Shown piece by piece: positions 6,980-13,121 of a stretch of DNA of 13,529 nucleotides. Below the pieces are notes generated by a model. The model was not told where the DNA came from and made no database searches. It saw nothing but the letters and a program-made list of their open reading frames with translations. Within the stretch, counting starts at the first letter, position 1. Every line of letters starts with the position of its first letter. The position numbers were made by a program, and so were the translations under genes. Source of the stretch: a bacterium (lineage in GTDB: Bacteria; Fidelibacterota; Marinisomatia; Marinisomatales; JAHJCW01). The stretch covers positions 1 through 13,529 of the forward strand of contig JAUXHY010000009.1 of NCBI GenBank assembly GCA_030621275.1. The letters are read 5' to 3'.

Positions 6980-9952
6980 TTGAAAAAAATCATTTTATTA
7001 TCCATTTTAATATTATCACTGCTATTCGGACAAGGAACATGGCAGTGGACAGGAAGAGTTCATCCAGAGTTAAAATGGTCAACCATTACAACTGAAAATT
7101 TCAACATACACTATCATCAAGGTATAGAAGATATAGCTAAGCGGGGAGCATCAATCGCAGAGCAAGTTCGTCCCATTTTAATGAAACAAGTGGGATTGGA
7201 ATTGTTACCGCATGTCGATATAATTTTTACAACCGAAGATGAAATAATGAATGGTTATGCCTTATGGACAAACATGACTTTTATTTGGGTTGACCAAAAC
7301 GATGCCGCAATTTGGTTAGAGGATGTTAAATGGCTGCATCAGGTATTGTCACATGAATTGCAGCATATTGTCTTTTTTAATTCAATTAAAACATGGCTGC
7401 CTGAGCCGTGGAATTATCTTAATTCCAGAACACCTGTTTGGTTTGTAGAAGGCACAGCAGAGTATTATACCGAGAAATGGCGTCCTTATCGTGCAGACTT
7501 ATCACATAAATACCATGTGCTAAAAAATAAACTTGACGAGATGGATCCACACCACGATGGATACTCAAAAGTATTGTACATATCGGATAGATTTGGTGAC
7601 TCCACAATTACCAAGATAATAAATGATAGGAATAAATTAAATCTTTACAGATTTGATAAAGCTTTTAAAAAACATACCGGAATATCTTTAGAGCAATTTG
7701 AAGAAAATTGGCGACGTCATATGAATACTTATTATTATGGATATCGATCCCAAAAAGAGCCGATTGAGGAAATCGGAAGAGTAACAACATTGCCGGTTAA
7801 AAAACAATTTGGATTTGCAATATCTCCCGACAGTTTACAAATGATTATTGCGGGAAGAAATGATAAAGATCAGCGTGATATGTCATTATACTTAGCTATT
7901 CGTGATACATCATCTGAAGAAGGTAAAAATGCAGGGATTTTTACAAAATTATTTGGCAACGAAGAATCGGAAAAAGACAAAACAAAACAATCAATAAAAT
8001 GGAAATTAAAGGAAATTGATTACGGTAAATATCATCGTAAAATTGATTGGTCTCCAAATAATACGCAAATTGTGTATTCAAAATTTCATTTTGGTGAAAA
8101 TCAATCGATGGTGTGGGATTTGTGTACATATGATATAGCCTCAAAAAAACATAAATGGATCACGGATTCTTTCCGTGCCACTTGGCCTGATTGGTCACCT
8201 AACGGAAAGCAAATTATTTTTGTGGCACACAAAAATTCCATATCAAATTTATATACTATTAATCCCGACGGTAGTGAATTAATTCAATTAACTAACTATC
8301 AAGATGATATTCAAATTATTAGTCCGAGTTGGTCGCTTGAAGGTTCTCAAATTGCTTTTGGAAAAGCAAATACAGACGGAAATACGGACATATATTTATT
8401 GGATATTAAATCAAGAACTGAGACGCGAATTACAGACAATGTTAGTGCAGAGTATTTACCGGTTTGGCATCCCAATGGTGAATTGATCAGTTATACTTCG
8501 CATTCGGGAGGAACACCTAATATTCATACTATTGAGTTAGAAAGTGGTGAAACCAAGCAAGTTACCGATGTTGGAGATGCCATTTTTAGTTGGCAATGGA
8601 CCCCGAATGATACAACATTAACTGCTTCTACAATGGCTGATGTTGATTCTGTTAGAATTGTTCAGATTAATCCCAATAGAAATATTACAACCAATCCGTT
8701 ATCACTTCGTGACACCTATACAAAATGGCGCACGGCCCATACAGAATTTGTTTTACCAATATCAGATCCGTTAAAAGAAGTAAAAATAGTTGATAGCGGA
8801 AAATATCGTTTTTATAAACATCCACATCATTTTATGAGTTTAGCAGCACCATATTTTAATGGTAGCGGAGCATTTGGATTAACGGTTTGGACTGATGCGA
8901 TGGGTAAACATATGCTTCAAGCCGGTGCAGGAGTTTCTTTGTCCAATGAGTCAGAACCATGGTTATTGCTGAATTACATCAATGCGGAACATGGTCCACT
9001 ATGGCAATTGAATTATTTTTATAATACGCAGTGGAGAATACGTCCGTACGACAAAAGTTTATCAGGATTGATAGAGAAATTTGATGGTATTCAATTTGCA
9101 TCACAAATTCCTTTCAATTTCCATAATTCATTGAGTTCGACTCATATGTTGTGGATGTCGTTATCATTACAAAAACGAACTGTCCATACACTTAGTGATG
9201 AGTATGATTACAACATAGATGAGTTTATTCCCCGCAATCCGAATGAATTCCATGATTTACCTGTTCCAGAAGAAGGAAAAGAAGGTATAGTTTCAATTAA
9301 CTATCGTTGGTTAAATAGGCGTCCACATAAAAATAATACAAGTTTACCTAAACAAGGTTTTGGACTACAGGGGAGCATTGATTTTGCCAATAATAAGATA
9401 TTTGGTGATTTCAGCTATACCAAGATAAAAGTAAGCGGTTTTTCGAATATAAAAATTTTAGGACCAATAACATTATATTCAAGAATAAAATCACAAGCCA
9501 TGTTTGGGAAACCACCCGCTCAGGATTCTCTTGGACTAACGAGAGACTTCCCAATTTATTTGCCAATTGGTATTCTTGATTACGGCATGTTGAGCGTTCC
9601 GGAAGTTCATAACCCACGTGGTTGGGATGGCGTTAGACTAGGAAATAGATTGATATTTAGTTCTATGGAATTGCGTGTTCCATTAATTTTGGAACTACCA
9701 ATTAATATTTTAGGATTCTCAGTTGGTTCTATAACCGGAGCATTAATTTCAGATTTTGGTAATGCATGGAACGTTGGTAAAGAAAAACAAGATTGGATTT
9801 TCACAGCCGGTTATGAAATTAAATTTGCAATTAAAGTTGGAAAGATACCTTTAATTAATTTCGCATTGGGTGAAGCTCAAACAATTGAAAGCTGGAAAAA
9901 TCAAGATAATCCGCAGCAATATTTCCGTCTAGCGTTAATCAATCCGTTCTGA
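6980..9952 (+). CDS. Secreted HExxH metallopeptidase / TolB-like propeller / Omp85-like barrel protein
   Basis: A 990-residue envelope protein. Residues 1-18 are a signal peptide (MKKIILLSIL to LLFGQ). Residues about 35-250 look like a peptidase-MA/gluzincin domain: FNIHYHQG, the zinc motif HELQH (125-129), and a likely third ligand Glu157 in WFVEGTAEYY. Residues about 270-565 hold some six WD40/TolB-type propeller blades (DWSPNNTQIVYS, WPDWSPNGKQIIF, SWSLEGSQIAF, VWHPNGELISY). Residues about 610-990 are rich in alternating beta strands. They include RGWDGVRLGNRL, MELRVPL and SDFGNAW, which recall the last strands of Omp85/surface-antigen barrels, and the chain ends in Phe as many outer-membrane barrels do. 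The start must be the TTG at 6980: an in-frame stop lies at 6965-6967, the signal peptide begins at once, and no nearby Met exists. Substrate and topology are unknown; an outer-membrane protein with a peptidase and propeller on one face is inferred. Confidence 0.88.
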   Translation: MKKIILLSILILSLLFGQGTWQWTGRVHPELKWSTITTENFNIHYHQGIEDIAKRGASIAEQVRPILMKQVGLELLPHVDIIFTTEDEIMNGYALWTNMTFIWVDQNDAAIWLEDVKWLHQVLSHELQHIVFFNSIKTWLPEPWNYLNSRTPVWFVEGTAEYYTEKWRPYRADLSHKYHVLKNKLDEMDPHHDGYSKVLYISDRFGDSTITKIINDRNKLNLYRFDKAFKKHTGISLEQFEENWRRHMNTYYYGYRSQKEPIEEIGRVTTLPVKKQFGFAISPDSLQMIIAGRNDKDQRDMSLYLAIRDTSSEEGKNAGIFTKLFGNEESEKDKTKQSIKWKLKEIDYGKYHRKIDWSPNNTQIVYSKFHFGENQSMVWDLCTYDIASKKHKWITDSFRATWPDWSPNGKQIIFVAHKNSISNLYTINPDGSELIQLTNYQDDIQIISPSWSLEGSQIAFGKANTDGNTDIYLLDIKSRTETRITDNVSAEYLPVWHPNGELISYTSHSGGTPNIHTIELESGETKQVTDVGDAIFSWQWTPNDTTLTASTMADVDSVRIVQINPNRNITTNPLSLRDTYTKWRTAHTEFVLPISDPLKEVKIVDSGKYRFYKHPHHFMSLAAPYFNGSGAFGLTVWTDAMGKHMLQAGAGVSLSNESEPWLLLNYINAEHGPLWQLNYFYNTQWRIRPYDKSLSGLIEKFDGIQFASQIPFNFHNSLSSTHMLWMSLSLQKRTVHTLSDEYDYNIDEFIPRNPNEFHDLPVPEEGKEGIVSINYRWLNRRPHKNNTSLPKQGFGLQGSIDFANNKIFGDFSYTKIKVSGFSNIKILGPITLYSRIKSQAMFGKPPAQDSLGLTRDFPIYLPIGILDYGMLSVPEVHNPRGWDGVRLGNRLIFSSMELRVPLILELPINILGFSVGSITGALISDFGNAWNVGKEKQDWIFTAGYEIKFAIKVGKIPLINFALGEAQTIESWKNQDNPQQYFRLALINPF

Positions 9953-9975
9953 TATTATTATTATATGATTTGAAT

Positions 9976-10007
9976 TTTGAGTAATTTTATAAAAGTTAAT
10001 ATCTTTA
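9976..10007 (+). promoter_or_regulatory. Candidate promoter for the lipoprotein pair
   Basis: TTTG (9976-9979), 20 bases, then TATCTTTA (10000-10007) closely resembles the Bacteroidota primary-sigma pattern TTTG / TAnnTTTG, with one mismatch. The same bases can be read as TTGAGT, a 17-base spacer and TATCTT, a weak sigma-70 form. Transcription would start just before the AGGAGG site, giving a very short leader. Confidence 0.38.
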
Positions 10008-10012
10008 AATTT

Positions 10013-10018
10013 AGGAGG
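10013..10018 (+). promoter_or_regulatory. Strong Shine-Dalgarno site of the first lipoprotein gene
   Basis: A full AGGAGG lies five bases before the ATG at 10024 and fixes that start. It stands out because almost every other start in the window lacks such a site. Confidence 0.85.
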
Positions 10019-10023
10019 AAATA

Positions 10024-10407
10024 ATGAAAAGTAATTCAAATTTTGCTCTATTAATTATTTTATTAATACTAATTACCGGCTGTGTTCCCTATCCAGAAGT
10101 TGAACCTGCACAAAAAAGCAACTTAACAACCGGCATTGTTAAACAAGAAATTATCAAAGGGGTTACAACGCAGGCCGAGATTTTACAACTCTTTGGTTCG
10201 CCTAATTTAGTTACCAAAAATAGAGATAATAATGAGGTTTGGAATTATAATAAAATGGCGGTGACTTCAGCAGCAGCCTCTGCGGGCGACATCTGGCTAG
10301 GCAGCAGAGCGCTTTCAACAGTAACGACTAGTTCATTTGATTTACTTCTCATATTTGATGAAACTGATACTGTGATTGATTATAGTATTATTTCAGCATC
10401 CTATTAA
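10024..10407 (+). CDS. Small lipoprotein with BamE/SmpA-like motif
   Basis: A 127-residue lipoprotein. The hydrophobic stretch FALLIILLILITG leads to a lipobox ending ITG-Cys20, so the mature protein should begin at Cys20 with a lipid anchor. Residues about 46-76 read GVTTQAEILQLFGSPN followed by VWNYNK. This matches the SmpA/OmlA (BamE) pattern: a G-x-T-t helix start, an fG-x-P turn and then a W-x-Y strand. The family is seen both in the outer-membrane assembly machinery and in many unrelated small lipoproteins, so a Bam-complex role is not established. A small-residue patch (about 79-90) follows and the C-terminus is beta-like (FDLLLIFDETDTVIDY). It is probably co-transcribed with the next lipoprotein gene, 17 bases downstream. 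Confidence 0.85.
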   Translation: MKSNSNFALLIILLILITGCVPYPEVEPAQKSNLTTGIVKQEIIKGVTTQAEILQLFGSPNLVTKNRDNNEVWNYNKMAVTSAAASAGDIWLGSRALSTVTTSSFDLLLIFDETDTVIDYSIISASY

Positions 10408-10424
10408 AATAACAAGAGACGATT

Positions 10425-10940
10425 ATGACTAAATCAATAATTAGAATTATAGGTGCTGTATTTATAGTGATGCTTCTCGCAGATTGTACCACTGTACCAC
10501 AACTCACACCGATGCAAAAACGCGAAATTACTACTCGGTTATTGAATAGTAATTACGACAATACTTTCCGAGCAACTCTATCAGTATTACAAGATCAGGG
10601 ATATATAATAAAGAATACTGACATGACTACGGGATTAATTAATGCGGTGATCGATAGGCAATCTACCGGTGGATCACAATTCGCACAAGCATTACTCTTA
10701 GGCTATGTCGCAGATAAAGGTAGTGAAATCGACGCTTCTTTTATGATTAACTCTATTAGTGATACACAAACAGAAATTAGATTAAATCTTCAAGAATCTA
10801 AGTACGGACAAACATCAAGTTGGAGCAGTTCTGGTAAAACTAATGTGAAACAAATACTGGATCCAGAAATATTTTCTAACTTATTTAACGCTATTCAATT
10901 TGAGGTCAGCCGACGAGAAGCAATTAACCCAAATCCGTAA
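10425..10940 (+). CDS. Putative lipoprotein of unknown function
   Basis: A 171-residue exported protein. A hydrophobic N-terminus (IIRIIGAVFIVMLLAD) leads to Cys21 followed by TT, the expected layout of a lipoprotein signal. The residue just before the Cys is Asp20, where Gly, Ala or Ser is normal, so lipidation is likely but not certain. The mature part has a helix-strand pattern (YDNTFRATLSVLQDQGYII, then TTGLINAVID) that I associate with small lipoproteins in several Gram-negative groups, though I can give no family name. A Ser-rich segment (SSWSSSG) lies near residue 130. It follows the BamE-like lipoprotein by 17 bases; the leader CAAGAGACG offers at most a weak Shine-Dalgarno match. The terminator at 10968-11010 closes the unit. 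Function unknown. Confidence 0.8.
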   Translation: MTKSIIRIIGAVFIVMLLADCTTVPQLTPMQKREITTRLLNSNYDNTFRATLSVLQDQGYIIKNTDMTTGLINAVIDRQSTGGSQFAQALLLGYVADKGSEIDASFMINSISDTQTEIRLNLQESKYGQTSSWSSSGKTNVKQILDPEIFSNLFNAIQFEVSRREAINPNP

Positions 10941-10967
10941 ATAAACTAGAAATAATAATGTAATTTC

Positions 10968-11010
10968 ATAGAAAAAAAGCTCTCTCGGTTTGAGTTGGCT
11001 TTTTTTCTAT
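10968..11010. terminator. Rho-independent, probably bidirectional terminator
   Basis: A perfect 13-base inverted repeat: ATAGAAAAAAAGC at 10968-10980 and its complement at 10998-11010. Inside it CTC (10984-10986) can pair with GAG (10992-10994). The arm brings A7 on the left and T7 on the right, so either strand yields a hairpin ending in a U-tract. It lies 28 bases after the second lipoprotein gene and 95 bases beyond the stop of the converging pcm gene. Confidence 0.78.
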
Positions 11011-11104
11011 TATAATTGATTTAGGGCGAAGTTCAATTTCAATCGTAAGCTATTTACTGAATATACAATTGAGTGTCAACGGTGTGTTCAATGTATAGTT
11101 TATT
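11011..11104. other. Short gene-free spacer with an imperfect inverted repeat
   Basis: Noncoding DNA between the terminator and the pcm stop. It holds an imperfect dyad: TATACA-A-TTGA (11062-11072) against TCAATGTATA (11088-11097), ten pairs with one bulged A and a 15-base loop. No U-tract follows on either strand, so it is not a standard terminator. No open frame or RNA gene is recognisable. Confidence 0.5.
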
Positions 11105-11755
11105 TTAACCAACCATTGGTACAAATCGCACTCCAAGAGAACGTTTAATTTTTACTTTACCTTTTATGTTTTTAGTGACAATGAAAAGCGACTGATCAAA
11201 AATACTACCTCCAACTGGGATTATCATTCTGCCTTGTGGTGCTAATTGTTCAATTAATTTATCAGGCATAGAAGTAGGAGCAGCTGTTCCGATTATTCTG
11301 TCATATGGTGCATTTTCTACCCAACCGTCAATTCCATTGGCATTGTGGACTTGAATGTTATTGTAGCCAAGGTCAATCAATCGTTTTTGAGCATCGTTTG
11401 CTAATTTTGCAACAAATTCCAATGAAATAACATTTTGTGCCAACATTGATAATATGGCGGATTGATATCCACAACCGGTACCAATCTCTAATACTGTATG
11501 ATGTGGTTCAATTTGTAATTCATCGGTCATAAACGCTACAATGTACGGTTGACTTATTGTCTGTCCATGACCGATTGGTAAAGGTCCGTCAAAATAGGAT
11601 AATTGCTGTTGATGTTTTTCTACAAACAGATGTCGTGGAACGGTTGCCATCGTGCTCAGAACGCGTTTGTCAGAAATTCCCCTGCGACGGATTTGGTCTT
11701 CCACCATTTGCAAACGATGTGGATTAAATTTTTCTATTTGTTTTGATGTTATCAT
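11105..11755 (-). CDS. pcm: Protein-L-isoaspartate O-methyltransferase
   Basis: A 216-residue cytoplasmic repair enzyme that methylates L-isoaspartyl residues in aged proteins with S-adenosylmethionine, which lets them revert to aspartate. Clear family motifs: VPRHLFV (39-45), LPIGHGQTISQPYIVA (59-74), the SAM-binding loop VLEIGTGCGYQSA (88-100), NAPYDRIIGTAAP (148-160), IIPVGG and the C-terminal VRFVPMVG. One oddity is that the usual GDG after motif II reads ANG (residues 139-141, in HNANGIDGW), replacing a normally conserved Asp by Asn. The start at Met1 adds 16 residues before a second Met (MVEDQIRRRG); family members vary here, and no Shine-Dalgarno sequence decides it. The gene diverges from the secreted propeller gene, with 29 bases between starts, and converges on the lipoprotein operon. 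Confidence 0.96.
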   Translation of the reverse strand: MITSKQIEKFNPHRLQMVEDQIRRRGISDKRVLSTMATVPRHLFVEKHQQQLSYFDGPLPIGHGQTISQPYIVAFMTDELQIEPHHTVLEIGTGCGYQSAILSMLAQNVISLEFVAKLANDAQKRLIDLGYNNIQVHNANGIDGWVENAPYDRIIGTAAPTSMPDKLIEQLAPQGRMIIPVGGSIFDQSLFIVTKNIKGKVKIKRSLGVRFVPMVG

Positions 11756-11784
11756 TTAAAATTGACCGTAATTTATGTAAGTAC

Positions 11785-12735
11785 ATGAAATATACCGCAT
11801 TCAAATTTGTTTTACTTTTACCATTGATTGTTTTTAGTCAAGCCGTCGATCCAATATATATTACACTAAATGGTGACATTACCAGTCCCGACCAAGAAAT
11901 CTCCGGACTCGCTTGGTATAATGATAATTTAATTTTATTACCCCAGTATCCGACAGATAAAATTTATTCAATTCCTAAACAACAAATTGTTGATTTTCTC
12001 GATTCATCACTCACAACAATATTCCCAAAAGAAATTAAGTGGAATTCATCAGGTCTTGATAAGCAGATAAATGGTTTTGAAGGATATGAAGCGATTGTAT
12101 TTAATGATGATACGGTTTACGTTACAATTGAAGCGGAAAGATATAAAATAAATTCGGGTTTCATCACCCGTGGAATTATAGACAATAATAAAAATGAAAT
12201 TATAATTAATAAGAAAAGTTTAAAGAAAATTAAAACACCGGTTACGCTACGTAATATGACTTATGAGGCAATATTAATAAATGATAATTCAGTTATAACA
12301 ATTTATGAGGTGAATTCTGCAAAAGTTAACGAATTACCAGTTTATCATCAGTTTGATAAAAAGTTAGAATCAGATATTGTAAAACAATTCCCATTTACTG
12401 AATATCGTATTACCGATGCGACTGAAATTGACAATGAAGGCAAATTTTGGGTAACAAATTACTTTTGGCCCGGTGATTATGGCTTACTGAAACCTGATTT
12501 GAATTATATAATTACCTCGAAAAAAGATATTAAACCTGTAGAACGATTATTGGAATTTCAATTCGTAGATGAAAAAATTATAAGAACAGAAACCAAACCG
12601 ATTAACCTTGAATTATCTGAGTTCGGCGATTCGAGGAATTGGGAAGGTATTGTACGTTTGGATAATAAAGGTTTCTTAATTGTTACGGATAAATTTCCCG
12701 GGACGATTTTAGCATTTATTCCCTTCTCTGAATAA
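11785..12735 (+). CDS. Secreted beta-propeller-like protein (phytase/SdiA-regulated-like)
   Basis: A 316-residue exported protein. The signal peptide is MKYTAFKFVLLLPLIVFSQA, with likely cleavage before VDP. This fixes the start at the ATG at 11785: an in-frame TTG and ATG 42 and 39 bases upstream would bury the signal and overlap the pcm start. The mature part has repeating strand-turn units that recall the esterase-like phytase and SdiA-regulated six-bladed propellers: EISGLAWYNDNLILLPQYP near the start, GFEGYEAIVFNDDTVYVTIE, ITDATEIDNEGKFWVTNYF and, near the end, NWEGIVRLDNKGFLIVTDKF. The order (E-x-S-G-L-A-W, then F-E-G-x-E, then W-E-G-I) is typical of that group. The acidic residues could bind calcium, but no catalytic residues can be assigned. 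The family placement is an inference from pattern, and the substrate is unknown. The stop lies five bases from that of the converging gene. Confidence 0.78.
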   Translation: MKYTAFKFVLLLPLIVFSQAVDPIYITLNGDITSPDQEISGLAWYNDNLILLPQYPTDKIYSIPKQQIVDFLDSSLTTIFPKEIKWNSSGLDKQINGFEGYEAIVFNDDTVYVTIEAERYKINSGFITRGIIDNNKNEIIINKKSLKKIKTPVTLRNMTYEAILINDNSVITIYEVNSAKVNELPVYHQFDKKLESDIVKQFPFTEYRITDATEIDNEGKFWVTNYFWPGDYGLLKPDLNYIITSKKDIKPVERLLEFQFVDEKIIRTETKPINLELSEFGDSRNWEGIVRLDNKGFLIVTDKFPGTILAFIPFSE

Positions 12736-12740
12736 TATAC

Positions 12741-13106
12741 TTAAGCTTTATCCTCTTCATTTTCTACATCAAATCCAATGTGGGATTCAAATGGGCTGGG
12801 TAAATCAAAACCCTCAACGCCTGGGAAATGTACAATTGAGATAATTAATGGCCATGGTATCAAAAGCGAACCGGTAACAGATTGATACATCGGACGTTTA
12901 GGTTTTTTCCCTTTAGCTGTTTTTAATTTTGGTATTTTAAAATTTGAAAATTCAGCCCATATTCCATAATCATCGTAACCAAGGACTTTAACATAAATTG
13001 TTTTTTGATTTATGCCAATATCAGCTAATGCTTCTGTATTAGCGAGAATAATTAATACCACGTCACCAGTTATATTTTTCATTTTCATTATTTCTGTTTT
13101 TTCCAT
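12741..13106 (-). CDS. Small protein of unknown function, possible Sm-like fold
   Basis: A 121-residue protein with no signal peptide or membrane segment. I do not recognise a named family. The layout suggests a small five-stranded Sm/LSm-type barrel: ITGDVVLIILA (12-22), KTIYVKVLGYDDYGIWAEF (35-53, like the bend and DxxGIxL region), a basic Lys/Pro-rich loop (KIPKLKTAKGKKPKRP, 57-72), and SLLIPWPLIISIVHFP (80-95, like the IPxxxIxxI strand). The C-terminal tail is acidic (ENEEDKA). The start is set by GAGG five bases upstream. It lies 15 bases after the ligA stop on the same strand, so the two are probably one transcript. The fold is an inference from pattern only, and nucleic-acid binding is not shown. 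Confidence 0.72.
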   Translation of the reverse strand: MEKTEIMKMKNITGDVVLIILANTEALADIGINQKTIYVKVLGYDDYGIWAEFSNFKIPKLKTAKGKKPKRPMYQSVTGSLLIPWPLIISIVHFPGVEGFDLPSPFESHIGFDVENEEDKA

Positions 13107-13111
13107 ACTTG

Positions 13112-13115
13112 CCTC
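13112..13115 (-). promoter_or_regulatory. Shine-Dalgarno site of the small gene after ligA
   Basis: On the minus strand GAGG precedes the ATG at 13106 by five bases, in the short spacer after the ligA stop. It favours this ATG over in-frame Met codons 7 and 9. Confidence 0.6.
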
Positions 13116-13121
13116 ATTAAA

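Noticed and set aside
11743..11784. Longer N-terminus for the secreted propeller protein (TTG 11743 or ATG 11746)
   Set aside because: It would overlap the pcm start and place 13-14 polar residues before a clear signal peptide that begins at the ATG at 11785.
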